Shown piece by piece: positions 16,512 to 27,125 of a stretch of 64,000 nucleotides of DNA. This DNA is from Methylocella silvestris. GTDB lineage: Bacteria > Pseudomonadota > Alphaproteobacteria > Rhizobiales > Beijerinckiaceae. The stretch is from the NCBI RefSeq assembly GCF_002891535.1, contig NZ_PDZR01000001.1:186001-250000 (forward strand), in the 5' to 3' direction. The position numbers were made by a program, and so were the translations under genes. Numbering within the stretch: position 1 is the first letter of the stretch; each line of letters begins with the position of its first letter. Under the pieces are notes generated by a model. The model made no database searches, had not been told where the DNA came from, and was given only the letters and a program-made list of their open reading frames with translations.

Positions 16512-18749
16512 TCACCAGCGGTAGCGAAGCGACGCGACGATGGTGCGATCCTGGCCCCAATAGCCATAGCCCGCTTGGGAGACCTGATACTTGGTGTTGA
16601 ACAGATTGGTGGCGTTGATCTGAAGCCTCACGCCGGCGAGGCTTCGATCGAGGTTTGCGAAATCATAGTGCAGCGCTGCGTCAAACAGCGTCGCCTGGGG
16701 ATTTATAGTAGTATTTTGATCGTTACCGTAGCTCTGGCCGATGAAGCGCATGCCAAATCCGCCGCCAAGGCCTGGCGCGAATGTATCCGGTTGCAGCGTG
16801 TAGTCGCCCCAAACGGAAAAGCTCTGGGCCGGAATTCCGGAGGGCGATTTTCCGATGGTGTCGGCGTCGCCATCGAGGATCTTCTGATCGAGATAGGTGT
16901 AAGCGAGCGTGACGTTCAAAGCCGGCAAGGGGTTGAGCACGCCTTCGAGTTCGAAACCGCGCGAGCGTATTTCCCCGGTCTGGATCTGAAATGCCTGATT
17001 GTTCGGATCCGTGCTGAGGCTGTTGAACTGGTGAATATCGAACAGCGAGGCTGTGATCAGCCCGTTGATGCCGGGAGGCTGATATTTAACGCCGACCTCC
17101 TTCTGATCGCCCGTTATGGGTTTGAACGCGGCGCCGTTCTCCCCGCTTCCGAGCGTCGGCGTAAAGGACGTCGCATAGCTGACGTAAGGCGCCAGTCCGA
17201 CCGGCGAGAGATAGGTCAGCCCGACGCGTCCCGTGGCGGCCTCGTCGTTCTGAACGGTGCTCGACGTGTTTGCGAGGTCATCCGTTCTCGTGCGCACCCA
17301 ATCATTGCGTCCGCTGACGGTCAGGACCAAAGGACCGAATTTGATCTGGTCCTGCAGATAGACGGCCATATCCTGCTGCGACTGATAGCTGTTGTAGGAG
17401 AACAAAGGGGACGGGATAAATTGCCCGCCGTAATTGGGCGCGCTCGTGGCGAGGTTAAGGTCGGGCGCCGAGCCGAAGCCGATTTTGTCGCTGAAAGCCG
17501 AGTTGGTGTATTCGAACCCCAGAAGAACGAAATGGTTGAGCGGACCCGTATTGAATTTGATAAGGGCCTGATTGTCGACGCCGAAGGTGTTGAGGTGATC
17601 GATGACGCGCCCGGTCGAGCGAGTTGCGTTGTAGGTATCAGGGTCGATGGAATCGATCTGCGTGTATCGAACGTCCGCAAACACGTAGGAATAGCGGGCG
17701 TTCTGGCGAAACGTCACGGCGTCGTTGAATGCATGCTCAAAGGCATAGCCAATTCGAAATTGCGTCTGGTTGAAGTCTTGAAAGGCCGGATCGCCGCTGT
17801 AGATGTTCGTCAGCTGTCCTCCTGGCGTTTGATAGAATCCGGGGTTTCCCGTGGTCAGCTGATTCTGGAAGGCGGTCAGGATCGTCAGGGACGTCGCTGC
17901 ATCTGGGCGAAAGCTGAAGGCCGGGGCGATAAAATAGCGATTGTCCGGCGCGTCGAGGAGCTGCGTGCCGCTGTTGCGCACAAGGCCCGTCAAACGATAG
18001 GAATAGACGCCATCCGCGCCGATTGGACCGCCGAGGTCGAACTGGCCTTGATAGCGCTCGAAATTGCCGATCTGAAACTCTGCCTCGCGCAAACTGGTCG
18101 ACGGCGGCCGCTTGCTGGTGAGATCGATCAGGCCGCCAGGCGATCCGAGCCCGTAGAGGGCCGAGGTCGGCCCCCGGACGACGGCTATGCTTTGCAGCCC
18201 ATATGGCTCGTTTCTGTAGATCGAGAAACTTCCCGCAGGTTCGCGCAATCCGTCGCGGAAGACCCCGGTGTAGGTCATGTCGAAGCCGCGAATATAGAAT
18301 GAGTCAAATCGCGGATCGAAGCCAAACATGCCGGTCTCGACGCCCGCGGTATAGTTGACGGCCTCGGTGACCGTCTGAACGTTGCGATCCTGCATCTGCT
18401 GCTGGGTGACGACGGAAATTGATTGTGGAACTTCGATCAGCGGCGTGTTCGTCTTTGTGCCGGCGGCGCTGTCGGTTGCGACATAACCCTTTGCGTCGCC
18501 AGAGTTCGCATCGCCGCCGCCCGGCCCCTGAACGTCGATCGCGTCAAGCTGGACCGATTCCCCGGCGGAACGGCCGGTTGTGATGACGCCGTCCGCCGGC
18601 GGCTTTGCCGGAAAGTCGACGATAGGAAGAGGAGGCTGCGCTTGCTCGACCTCCCGAATGTCCTGGCTATGGACGCTTGTGAGAGGCGCGAACATGCCGA
18701 CGACGCTCGCGATCAGGCGGTAGCGTCCACTCCTTCGTCCAGTCCGCAT
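16512..18749 (-). CDS. TonB-dependent ferric-siderophore outer-membrane receptor
   Basis: 745 residues. A signal peptide ends near SVHSQ (about residue 29). The plug domain starts with TPLIEVPQSISVVTQQQMQDRNVQTVTEAV and continues with FYIRGFDM and VVRGPTSALYGLGSPGGLIDL. A 22-strand barrel follows, and the protein ends in an aromatic residue (LRYRW), as barrel-assembly substrates do. There is no N-terminal STN signalling domain: only about 60 low-complexity residues separate the signal peptide and the plug. It should import iron but not signal to an anti-sigma factor. It is the obvious receptor for the siderophore made by the neighbouring genes. Confidence 0.92.
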   Translation of the reverse strand: MRTGRRSGRYRLIASVVGMFAPLTSVHSQDIREVEQAQPPLPIVDFPAKPPADGVITTGRSAGESVQLDAIDVQGPGGGDANSGDAKGYVATDSAAGTKTNTPLIEVPQSISVVTQQQMQDRNVQTVTEAVNYTAGVETGMFGFDPRFDSFYIRGFDMTYTGVFRDGLREPAGSFSIYRNEPYGLQSIAVVRGPTSALYGLGSPGGLIDLTSKRPPSTSLREAEFQIGNFERYQGQFDLGGPIGADGVYSYRLTGLVRNSGTQLLDAPDNRYFIAPAFSFRPDAATSLTILTAFQNQLTTGNPGFYQTPGGQLTNIYSGDPAFQDFNQTQFRIGYAFEHAFNDAVTFRQNARYSYVFADVRYTQIDSIDPDTYNATRSTGRVIDHLNTFGVDNQALIKFNTGPLNHFVLLGFEYTNSAFSDKIGFGSAPDLNLATSAPNYGGQFIPSPLFSYNSYQSQQDMAVYLQDQIKFGPLVLTVSGRNDWVRTRTDDLANTSSTVQNDEAATGRVGLTYLSPVGLAPYVSYATSFTPTLGSGENGAAFKPITGDQKEVGVKYQPPGINGLITASLFDIHQFNSLSTDPNNQAFQIQTGEIRSRGFELEGVLNPLPALNVTLAYTYLDQKILDGDADTIGKSPSGIPAQSFSVWGDYTLQPDTFAPGLGGGFGMRFIGQSYGNDQNTTINPQATLFDAALHYDFANLDRSLAGVRLQINATNLFNTKYQVSQAGYGYWGQDRTIVASLRYRW

Positions 18750-19216
18750 TGCAGAAATCCCCTTCGATCTTGAAGAGGCGGAATGATTCCAATGTATGGG
18801 CGCCCGCCTCGTCAGGACTTAAGACGAATGTCCCGCGCCGATCCGCACAAAGGCCGTGCGGATTTTTTGATGACGAAGTCGGCTGTTGCGGATTTGCTGC
18901 ACCCAGCGACGGCCGCGCCGATCGCTTCAATGAAATAAGGTATTCCTAATTTGATATAGCACAAGGATTGCCTGGTCGGCAGGCAAAGCCGCGCGTCGCG
19001 GCAAGCAAAGCAACGTTTGATCCCAAGGATCCTGGCATGCATGTCGCTGCAACTTGGCCAGAGGGCGCAAGTCGAGATTCAATTGACTCCAGCGAGCGGC
19101 AAAGCCCCTGCTAGAACAGGCTTGTGCTGTGATCCGGCTTGGCTATACTCGGCGTTTGTCGGACAGATCCGCGGCGCGTGCGCCCGGGTTTGGCTCATTT
19201 GACGGAGCGGATGGCA
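18750..19216. promoter_or_regulatory. Divergent intergenic region between receptor and formate dehydrogenase, with candidate promoter
   Basis: No gene supported. It holds an AT-rich patch with a near-palindrome AAATAAGG-TATT-CCTAATTT (18933-18952) that may be an iron-responsive operator for the receptor, and directly after it AATTTGATATAGCACAAG (18948-18965), which recurs at 44841. Toward fdnG, TTGTGC (19122-19127) and TATACT (19144-19149) are 16 bases apart and could be the -35/-10 of the formate dehydrogenase operon. Confidence 0.4.
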
Positions 19217-22200
19217 ATGAACGTCAGTCGTCGCGGCTTTATCAAGCTCGCCGGCGCCGGGCTCGCAGCCTCAAGTCTCGGGGCGCTTGGCTTCGGTCTC
19301 GCAGGCGCCGCCCTCGCGGCCGCGGTGCGGCCGTTCAAGCTCACGGCGACGACCGAGACGCGAAACACCTGCACCTATTGCTCGGTCGCCTGCGGCATTC
19401 TCATCTATAGCCTCGGCGATCGCGCCAAGAATGCGCGCTCGGAGATCATGCATATCGAGGGCGATCCGGATCATCCGGTCAATCGCGGCACGCTCTGCCC
19501 CAAGGGATCGGCGCTGCTCGATATCGTGCATTCGCCCGGACGCCTGACTTCGCCCCAATATCGCGCCCCCGGCGCGAGCGCCTTCAAGCCGGTCTCCTGG
19601 GATTTCGCGCTCGGCCGCATCGCCACGCTGATGAAAGAGGATCGCGACGCCAATTTTGTCGCCAAGAATGCGGCGGGAACCACGGTCAACCGCTGGCTCA
19701 CGACCGGAATGCTGGCGGCGTCCGCATCGTCGAGCGAGACGGCGATGCTGACATGGAAAGTCGCCCGATCGTTTGGAATGCTCGTCTTCGACAACCAGGC
19801 GCGCGTCTGACACGGACCAACGGTGGCCAGTCTGGCTCCAACATTTGGTCGCGGCGCAATGACGAACACCTGGCAGGACATCAGGAATGCCGATGTCGTG
19901 CTGGTGATGGGAGGCAATGCGGCCGAAGCGCATCCGTGCGGCTTCAAATGGGTGATCGAAGCCAAGCTTGAGAACAACGCCAAGCTGGTGGTCGTCGATC
20001 CGCGCTTTACGCGTACGGCCTCGGTCGCGGATTTCCACGCCCCGATCCGTCCCGGCACGGACATCGCCTTCCTCAACGGCGTCATTCGCTATCTGCTCGA
20101 AAAGGACGCGATCCAGCACGATTACGTGCGCGCCTATACCAGCGCCAGCCTGATCGTGAAGGATGGCTTTGGCTTCGAGGACGGGCTTTTCACCGGTTAC
20201 AAGGAGGATACGCGCAGCTACGACAAATCGAGCTGGAACTATGATCTCGACGAGCAGGGCTTCGCCCGGATCGACGACACGTGGCAGGATCCGCGCTGCG
20301 TTATCAATCTGCTGCGAAAGCATGTCGACCGATATACGCCCGAGACTGTGTCGCGCATCTGCGGCACGCCGCAGGACAAATATCTGAAAGTCTGCGAAAT
20401 GATCGCCGCGACGGCGGCGCCGGACAAGGCGCTGACCAGCCTGTTCGCGCTCGGCTGGACGCAGCATTCTGTTGGCGCCCAGAACATCCGGGCGATGGCG
20501 ATGGTGCAGCTGTTGCTCGGCAATATCGGCGTCGCCGGCGGCGGCATGAACGCTTTGCGCGGCCATTCCAATATTCAGGGCCTGACCGACGTCGGCCTGC
20601 TGTCGAACCAGATGCCAGGCTATATGACGCTGCCGAGCGACAAGGAGCCGACCTTCGAAGAATATATGAAGACGCGGCAGTTCAAGCCGCTGCGTCCCGG
20701 CCAGACCAGCTATTGGCAGAACTACCGCAAATTCTTCGTGAGCTTCCAGAAGGCGGTCTATGGCGATGCGGCGCGCGCCGACAATGACTGGGCCTATGAC
20801 TGGCTGCCGAAGCTCGACGCGCCGATGTATGACATCATTCGCGCCTTCGACATGATGGCGAACGGCAAGATCAACGGCTATATCTGCCAGGGCTTCAATC
20901 CGCTGCAGGCGTTCCCCGACAAGGGCAAGATCCGCCGGGGGCTGAGCAAGCTGAAGTTTCTCGTGACGATGGATCCGCTCGACACAGAGACGTCGCGGTT
21001 CTGGGAGAATTTCGGCCCGCAGAACCCGTCCGACCCGGCCAGCATCGCGACAGAAGTGTTCCAGCTTCCGACGACCTGCTTTGCCGAGGAGAACGGTTCG
21101 CTTGTGAATTCGGCGCGCTGGCTGCAATGGCACTGGAAGGCGGCGGACGGGCCGGGCGAAGCCAAATCCGATCTTTGGATCATGTCCGGCATCTTCCATC
21201 GCATGCGCGAAATGTACCGCAAAGACGGCGGCGCATTTGCGGATCCGATCTTGAACCTGACTTGGAACTACACCGACCCGGTCGAGCCGAATCCGGAAGA
21301 GCTTGCAAAGGAGATGAACGGCAAGGCGCTGACGGAGGTGAAGGATGCGACAGGCGCCGTCACGCTGAAGGCCGGCCAGCTGCTCGACGGCTTCGCCCAG
21401 TTGCGCGACGACGGAACGACGGCGTCCGGCTGCTGGATCTTTTCGGGATGCTATACCGAAAAGGGCAATCAGATGGCGCGCCGCGACGCGAGCGACCCGC
21501 GCGAGCAGGGCATCGCGCCGAACTGGGCCTGGTCGTGGCCGGCCAACCGGCGCATTCTCTATAATCGCGCCAGCGCCGACGTCGCCGGCAAGGCGTGGAA
21601 TCCGCAAAAGCCGATCATTGAATGGAATGGCAGCCGATGGGCGGGCATCGACGTGCCCGACTACGGCCCGACGGTGAAGCCGTCGGAGGGCGTCGGGCCG
21701 TTCATCATGAACGCGGAAGGGGTCGGACGCCTGTTCGCGCGCGACCAGATGGCGGAGGGGCCGTTCCCGGAGCATTACGAGCCCTTCGAATCGCCCTCGC
21801 CGAACATCCTGCATCCGAAGGTGAGCTCGAACCCGGCGGCGCGGGTGTTCGCCGATGACAGGGCCGCGTTCGGCGAAGCCTCGGAGTTCCCCTATGTGGC
21901 GACCACCTACCGGCTGACCGAACATTTCCACTACTGGACCAAACATGCGCTGATCAACGCCATCCTGCAGCCGGAAGAATTTATCGAAATCGGCGAGGTT
22001 CTGGCGAAGGAAAAAGGCATCGAGCAGGGCGGCTGGGTGCGTCTTGCCTCGAAGCGCGGCGTCGTCGTTTGCAAGGCCTATGTGACCAAGCGCATCAAGC
22101 CGATGCTGGTCGATGGAAAACCGACGCATGTGATCGGCGTGCCGATCCATTGGGGCTTTACCGGATTGGCCCGTAAAGGCTACGGCGCCAACACGCTGAC

Positions 22201-22288
22201 GCCCTCCGTCGGCGACGCCAATACGCAGACGCCGGAATTCAAGGCGTTCCTTGTCAGTATCGAAAGAACAACCGCCCCTGTGGCCTGA
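19217..22288 (+). CDS. fdnG: Selenocysteine-containing formate dehydrogenase, major (alpha) subunit, FdnG/FdoG type
   Basis: One protein of about 1023 residues, read through an in-frame TGA at 19808-19810 that must encode selenocysteine. The sequence around it, ARV[20 protein letters not shown], is the E. coli FdnG/FdoG active site, and the frame continues without shift to 22288. A SECIS-like hairpin follows. The start is set at 19217 ([11 protein letters not shown]), giving a twin-arginine signal and a GGAG 9 bases upstream. A 4Fe-4S motif CTYCSVACG precedes LCPKGS, and bis-MGD-binding regions follow ([25 protein letters not shown]). The enzyme oxidises formate at the periplasmic face and passes electrons to the Fe-S and cytochrome b subunits encoded next. 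Confidence 0.95.
19808..19849 (+). promoter_or_regulatory. UGA-selenocysteine codon and bacterial SECIS-like hairpin
   Basis: After the TGA, ACCAA (19816-19820) can pair with TTGGT (19845-19849). An apical stem GCC (19826-19828) / GGC (19834-19836) closes the loop AGTCT. In E. coli fdhF the loop GGUCU sits at the same distance from UGA inside a comparable stem, so this matches the SelB-binding element. Confidence 0.85.
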
Positions 22289-22299
22289 AGGAGCAGTCA

Positions 22300-23208
22300 A
22301 TGGCCGATCTTCAGTCTCAGGATTATGTCAGGCGCTCGGCGTCGACGATGACGCCGCCGTCGGCCCGCAGCCACGAGATAGAGGTCGCCAAGCTGATCGA
22401 CGTCAGCCGCTGCATCGGCTGCAAGGCCTGTCAGGCGGCCTGCATGGAATGGAACAATCTGCGCGCGGAGATCGGGCATTTCGAGGGGACCTATGACAAT
22501 CCACTCGATCTTGATCCGCACACATGGACCCTGATGCGCTTCACGGAATGGGACAATGACGAGGGCAATCTCGAATGGCTGATCCGCAAGGACGGCTGCA
22601 TGCATTGCGCCGATCCCGGTTGCCTCAAGGCCTGTCCGGCGCCGGGCGCCATCGTTCAATACGCCAATGGCATCGTCGACTTCATCAGCGAGGCCTGCAT
22701 CGGCTGCGGCTATTGCGTCAAGGGCTGTCCGTTCAACATCCCGCGCATCAGCCAGGTCGACCATAAATCCTATAAATGCACCCTGTGCTCGGATCGTGTC
22801 GCGGTCGGGCTGGAGCCCGCCTGCGTCAAGGCGTGCCCGACGGGCGCGATCATGTTCGGCTCCAAGACTGACATGACGGCTTGGGCCGGGGAGCGGGTCG
22901 CCGAGCTGAACTCACGCGGCTTCGCCAAGGCGGGGCTTTACGATCCGCCCGGCGTCGGCGGCACGCATGTGATGTATGTCCTCCATCATGCCGACCGTCC
23001 GTCGCTCTATGCCGGCCTGCCCGACGATCCGCACATCAGCGCGCTTGTCTCCGTCTGGAAGGGTCTGTTCAAACCCCTCGCGGTGGCCGGCGTCGCTCTC
23101 GCCGCGGTCACAGGGTTCCTGCACTGGATCGTCGCCGGACCGAACGAAGTGCAGCCGCTCGATGAGGCGGAAGCGAAACATCTGATCCATGCGGACGAGC
23201 CGCAATGA
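22300..23208 (+). CDS. fdnH: Formate dehydrogenase iron-sulfur (beta) subunit, FdnH/FdoH type
   Basis: 302 residues. Four ferredoxin-like cysteine clusters are visible: [11 protein letters not shown] near residue 35, [14 protein letters not shown] near 100, [13 protein letters not shown] near 133 and [21 protein letters not shown] near 160. Together they bind four 4Fe-4S clusters. A single C-terminal membrane helix ([22 protein letters not shown]) anchors it, as in E. coli FdnH. It conducts electrons from the Sec subunit to the cytochrome b. It lies 11 bases after fdnG and overlaps the next gene by ATGA. Confidence 0.95.
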   Translation: MADLQSQDYVRRSASTMTPPSARSHEIEVAKLIDVSRCIGCKACQAACMEWNNLRAEIGHFEGTYDNPLDLDPHTWTLMRFTEWDNDEGNLEWLIRKDGCMHCADPGCLKACPAPGAIVQYANGIVDFISEACIGCGYCVKGCPFNIPRISQVDHKSYKCTLCSDRVAVGLEPACVKACPTGAIMFGSKTDMTAWAGERVAELNSRGFAKAGLYDPPGVGGTHVMYVLHHADRPSLYAGLPDDPHISALVSVWKGLFKPLAVAGVALAAVTGFLHWIVAGPNEVQPLDEAEAKHLIHADEPQ

Positions 23209-23891
23209 GCTATCCCAAGGGAACATTCATCCGCAATACGACGGTGACGCGGATCAATCACTGGCTCACGGGCGGCTGTTTCGTGCTGCTGGTCCTGTCC
23301 GGCCTCTCGATGTTCGACCCGATGCTGTTTTTTCTGTCGGGCCTCTTCGGCGGGGGCCAGTCGGCGCGCGCGATCCATCCGTGGATCGGCTGCGTGTTTC
23401 TTGTCAGCTATCTTGGGATGATGATCCAGTTCTGGCGCGACAATCTCTGGAATCGCGATGATCTCGCCTGGATGAAGGCGATCGACAAGGTCCTCGCCAA
23501 TGAGGAGGAGGGCGTTCCCGAAGTCGGCCGCTTCAACGCCGGCCAGAAATTCGTGTTCTGGGCGATGGCGCTCTTGACGCCTGTGCTTTTCTTGACCGGC
23601 CTCGTCATCTGGGAATATTATTTTTCGAGCTACACCACAATCGAGGTGCAGCGCGCGGCCGTGCTGATCCATAGCCTCGCCGCCTTCGCCGCGATTATTG
23701 TCTGGATCATTCATGTCTACGCCGCGATCTGGGTCAGGGGCTCGATGCGGGCGATGACGCAAGGCTATGTCACGCCGGGCTGGGCGTTCCGCCATCACCG
23801 CAAATGGCTGCGCAGCCTCGTTGCGACGGACTCGATCGGGCCGCGGCCTCGAACCGGCGGCGACTCGCCAGGGCCATTGGAGCGCCGATGA
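23205..23891 (+). CDS. fdnI: Formate dehydrogenase cytochrome b556 (gamma) subunit, FdnI/FdoI type
   Basis: 228 residues with four membrane helices (for example [19 protein letters not shown] and [26 protein letters not shown]). Histidines in helix 1 (NHW), helix 2 (IHPWIG) and helix 4 (IHS, IHVY) are the expected haem b ligands. It takes electrons from FdnH and reduces quinone. The start overlaps the fdnH stop (ATGA). The last 20 residues are Arg/Pro-rich and not conserved in character. Confidence 0.93.
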   Translation: MSYPKGTFIRNTTVTRINHWLTGGCFVLLVLSGLSMFDPMLFFLSGLFGGGQSARAIHPWIGCVFLVSYLGMMIQFWRDNLWNRDDLAWMKAIDKVLANEEEGVPEVGRFNAGQKFVFWAMALLTPVLFLTGLVIWEYYFSSYTTIEVQRAAVLIHSLAAFAAIIVWIIHVYAAIWVRGSMRAMTQGYVTPGWAFRHHRKWLRSLVATDSIGPRPRTGGDSPGPLERR

Positions 23892-23913
23892 CATCGCGCA
23901 TGAAGGAGCCTAA

Positions 23914-24843
23914 GTGAGGCAGGGCGAGGTCGCCTCCAAAGGCGCCTGGATTGGCGACCCTCAGGGCGGCGTCAAGGCGCCGGAGCCGCTGCTGCTGCCG
24001 AGCCCCTTGACGCGGTTCGCGCGCAGCGCCGCGCGGCTGCGACATCTATCGGACGGCCATCCACTGATGGAATGGCTGCGCTTCATGGCGCAGCTTTCGG
24101 ACGCCCAGCACGCCGCGGCCCTTGCCTTGGGGCCGCTCGCCCCGCCCGATCCGGCGACCGTGGAGCAGGCGGTCAGCGCCCGCATGCCGCCGCTCGCCGC
24201 CGACGGGCATCGCCGCAATCCGATGTGGCGCGACGGTCTCGCCGTCTTGCTGGGCCATCTCGACCAGCCCGCCGCGACCGAGCCGGCGCTTTCGCTCATG
24301 GCGGCTCTACGCCAATGCGACGCCGGCGCGATCGAGCGCCTCGCCGACGATTTTCTGCATGGCGAGATCGAGCCGCAGCAGCTCGGCGCGACGCTCTATG
24401 TCGCCGCCGCGCTGCAGGTCTATTTCACGCTATGCGCCGCCGCGCTCCCTGCGGCTTCGCTGCGGCTACTGCCGCAGCGCGGACTTTGTCCCTGTTGCGG
24501 CTCGACGCCCGTCGCGGGCGTCATCACCGCGTCGGGGACGACGCCGGGAACGCGCTATCTCTATTGTTCGCTGTGCTCGACCGCCTGGAACCATGTGCGC
24601 GCCATCTGCATCACCTGCGGCGAGTCGCGTTCGCTTTCCCTGAAGGGGATTGAAGGCGATTCCGGCGCGATCAAGGCCGAGGTTTGCGACGCCTGCCTCA
24701 GCTACGCGAAGATGCTCTATTCCGCGCGCGACATGGAGGTCGATCCTTATGCGGACGATCTCGCGACGCTCGGGCTTGACCTCCTTGTCACGGAAGCAGG
24801 CTTTGCGCGCCACGCGCCAAATCCGCTGCTTCTGAGCGGCTGA
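23914..24843 (+). CDS. fdhE: Formate dehydrogenase assembly protein FdhE
   Basis: 309 residues from a GTG start, chosen because AAGGAG (23903-23908) lies 5 bases upstream and no ATG fits. The C-terminal half carries the family's rubredoxin-like cysteine pairs: CPCCGSTP, YCSLCSTAWNHVR, CITCGES and CDACLSY. FdhE is a cytoplasmic protein needed to mature Tat-exported respiratory formate dehydrogenases. It follows fdnI by 22 bases and completes the operon. Confidence 0.93.
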   Translation: MRQGEVASKGAWIGDPQGGVKAPEPLLLPSPLTRFARSAARLRHLSDGHPLMEWLRFMAQLSDAQHAAALALGPLAPPDPATVEQAVSARMPPLAADGHRRNPMWRDGLAVLLGHLDQPAATEPALSLMAALRQCDAGAIERLADDFLHGEIEPQQLGATLYVAAALQVYFTLCAAALPAASLRLLPQRGLCPCCGSTPVAGVITASGTTPGTRYLYCSLCSTAWNHVRAICITCGESRSLSLKGIEGDSGAIKAEVCDACLSYAKMLYSARDMEVDPYADDLATLGLDLLVTEAGFARHAPNPLLLSG

Positions 24844-24852
24844 ATTCCACTC

Positions 24853-25905
24853 CTAAAATTTCAGCCAGACGGCCAGCAATCCGGCGGCGACGCCAAATCC
24901 GACGACGCAGACCGTGACCAGCGCGAGCGTCGCGGGCCGGAACGAGCGCGCGAGCATCGCCAGCGAGGGGGCGCTGATCGGCGGCAGGGTCATCAGCAAG
25001 GCGCCTGCGGGGCCGACCCCCATCCCAAGCGAAAGCATCGCCTGAATGATCGGCACTTCGCCTGCAGTCGGAATGACAAAGATCATTCCTGCGACCGCAA
25101 AGGCGACGATCCAGAACAGGCTGTTGTCGATCTCCGGTCCGATCTGCGGAAACAGAAAGGCGCGCGCGGCGCCGAGCAGCAGGATCAGCACGATATATTC
25201 AGGGACGAGCCGCAGCGTCATGCGCCACAGGATCTGCATCCAGCGCACAAAGGGGCCCGTGTCGGGCTCCGGCTCCTTGAAAGCGGCGATCTGCGCCTCG
25301 GCCGCCGCGATTTCCCGCGGACTCGCCATGCGGTTGGCGAGATAGCCGAGCCCGAACACCATGAGAACGCCAAGGAGGAGCCGGAGCCCGGTCCAGTTCC
25401 AGCCGAGCACGAAGCCCATGAAGACGAGCGCCGCCGGGTTCAAGACCGTATTGCCCAGCCAGAAGGCGATGGCGGCGCCAGGGGAGGCCTGCCGTTCGCG
25501 CAGGCCAACGACGACCGGCGCCGCGCAACAGGTGCACATCATGCCGGGAATCGACAACAGGCCGCCGGCGGCGACGCTGCCAAATCCCGTGCGGCCGAGC
25601 GCCTTGGCCACCCAATTTGCCGGGATGAGCGCCTGCACTGCCGAACCAAGAAGCAGCCCGAGAACCATCGCCTGCCAGATGGCTTTGCCGTAAGCGAAAG
25701 CGTAGCCGAGCGCTGAGTCGAGCGAAGGCGCCGGCGGACCGCTGGCCTTGCCCATCAGGATCGACTGGCCGATCGAATGGGTCTCCGCCGCGACAAAGGC
25801 CCTGTTGTAATAGGGGAACCATTTCACGTAAAAAAGTCCGGCGATGGCGATCAGCAGAAACGTCATCCATCCGAATACCGGATTAACCTCTTGCCGCGTG
25901 GTCAT
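24853..25905 (-). CDS. Predicted permease, ArsP/YraQ-like (DUF318) family
   Basis: About 350 residues from MTTRQEVNP, with 8 or more hydrophobic helices in two halves. The first half has the family's cysteine motif as GMMCTCCAAPVVVGL, followed by GNTVLNPAALVF; the second has IPTAGEVPIIQAML. Relatives include the ArsP organoarsenical exporters and many proteins of unknown cargo. It sits convergent with fdhE and divergent from selD, enclosed by genes for making and using selenium. A role in selenium or other oxyanion or metal movement is possible but only inferred from position. Confidence 0.75.
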   Translation of the reverse strand: MTTRQEVNPVFGWMTFLLIAIAGLFYVKWFPYYNRAFVAAETHSIGQSILMGKASGPPAPSLDSALGYAFAYGKAIWQAMVLGLLLGSAVQALIPANWVAKALGRTGFGSVAAGGLLSIPGMMCTCCAAPVVVGLRERQASPGAAIAFWLGNTVLNPAALVFMGFVLGWNWTGLRLLLGVLMVFGLGYLANRMASPREIAAAEAQIAAFKEPEPDTGPFVRWMQILWRMTLRLVPEYIVLILLLGAARAFLFPQIGPEIDNSLFWIVAFAVAGMIFVIPTAGEVPIIQAMLSLGMGVGPAGALLMTLPPISAPSLAMLARSFRPATLALVTVCVVGFGVAAGLLAVWLKF

Positions 25906-26072
25906 GTCTGCCTCGCCGTGCTTGGACGCGTTGGACTTGGGCAGCGTAACGCACAAGCCTTGGTTTTGTCGACGCCAGCGATGGCGCGCCTGACAGGATT
26001 GCGCCGGGCGGCGATATACTGCCGCTCAAGTTGTCATTTGTTCCCGCGTCGCCTGCCGCAGAAAGGTTCGCA

Positions 26073-27119
26073 ATGTTAGATGCTCCCGTGCGCCTCACCG
26101 ATCTCGCCCATGGCGGCGGCTGCGGCTGCAAACTGGCGCCCTCTGTTCTGCAACAGCTTCTCGCCAATCAGCCGCAGGCGGCGCCTTATGCCCAGCTTCT
26201 GGTCGGCACGGAAACCGGCGACGACGCCGCCGTCTGGCAGATCGACGAGGAGTGCTGCGTCATCGCCACGACCGATTTTTTCATGCCTATGGTCGACGAT
26301 CCGCGCGATTTCGGCCGCATCGCGGCGGCCAATGCGCTGTCGGATATCTATGCCATGGGCGGAACGCCGATCATGGCGCTGGCCATTCTCGGCATGCCGC
26401 TCGGAAAGCTGCCAATTGAAACCGTGCGCGCGATCCTTGCGGGCGGCGCCTCGATCTGCGCCGAGGCCTGCATTCCCGTCGCGGGGGGCCATTCGATCGA
26501 CTCGCCGGAGCCGATCTACGGACTTGCGGTCGTCGGGCTTTGCGCCGTCAGCGATATCCGCCGCAATTCGGGCGCGCGCCCCGGCGACGCGCTGATCCTG
26601 ACCAAGGGCCTTGGCGTCGGCGTCTATTCGGCGGCTTTCAAGAAGCAGGCGCTTGGCGCGGCCGCCTATGAAGAGATGATGGCCTCGACGACGCTGCTCA
26701 ACCGCATCGGCCACAAGCTGGCGAAGGACGCCGACGTCCACGCCATGACGGATGTGACCGGCTTCGGCCTGCTTGGCCATGGCGTCGAGCTCGCGCGCGG
26801 CGGGAGCGTCGCGCTCGATATCGATTTCGCCCGCATCCCTTTCCTGAAGGACGCCCCGGCGCTGGCCGAGGGCGGATTCATCACCGGCGCCTCCGGACGC
26901 AACTGGGCGAGCTATGGCGAGGCCGTTGTGCTGCCGGCTGCAATGCCGGACTGGCGGCGCGCGCTGCTGACCGATCCGCAGACTTCCGGCGGGCTCCTCA
27001 TCGCCTGCGCTCCGGAGCGGGCCGAAGCGATCCGTGGGACCATCGAGGCTGCGGGCTTTCCCCGCGCCACGATCATCGGCGCCGTCGCCGCAGGCGAGCC
27101 AGCCGTCCGGATCAGCTGA
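26073..27119 (+). CDS. selD: Selenide, water dikinase (selenophosphate synthetase)
   Basis: 348 residues from the ATG at 26073, preceded by GAAAGG; an upstream TTG frame start is less likely. The glycine-rich N-terminus GGGCGCKL carries the catalytic cysteine and lysine. Here the active-site residue is Cys, not Sec. Further family motifs are [44 protein letters not shown], and [12 protein letters not shown]. It makes selenophosphate from selenide and ATP, the selenium donor for SelA. It is divergent from the permease and belongs to the Sec island. Confidence 0.95.
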   Translation: MLDAPVRLTDLAHGGGCGCKLAPSVLQQLLANQPQAAPYAQLLVGTETGDDAAVWQIDEECCVIATTDFFMPMVDDPRDFGRIAAANALSDIYAMGGTPIMALAILGMPLGKLPIETVRAILAGGASICAEACIPVAGGHSIDSPEPIYGLAVVGLCAVSDIRRNSGARPGDALILTKGLGVGVYSAAFKKQALGAAAYEEMMASTTLLNRIGHKLAKDADVHAMTDVTGFGLLGHGVELARGGSVALDIDFARIPFLKDAPALAEGGFITGASGRNWASYGEAVVLPAAMPDWRRALLTDPQTSGGLLIACAPERAEAIRGTIEAAGFPRATIIGAVAAGEPAVRIS

Positions 27120-27125
27120 CGCGCA

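Noticed and set aside
16500-18302. 600-residue plus-strand frame over the TonB receptor
   Set aside because: The minus strand carries a complete receptor; the plus frame has no motif.
18951-18964. FNR/FixK box (TTGAT-N4-ATCAA) upstream of the formate dehydrogenase
   Set aside because: The second half reads CACAA, with two mismatches; too weak to call.
19808-19810. Stop codon splitting the formate dehydrogenase gene as a sign of a pseudogene
   Set aside because: Frame is intact on both sides, flanking residues match the Sec active site, a SECIS-like hairpin follows and all Sec genes are present.
19271-22300. 1009-residue antisense frame across the formate dehydrogenase gene
   Set aside because: The plus strand is unmistakable FdnG; the mirror frame is a codon-bias artefact.
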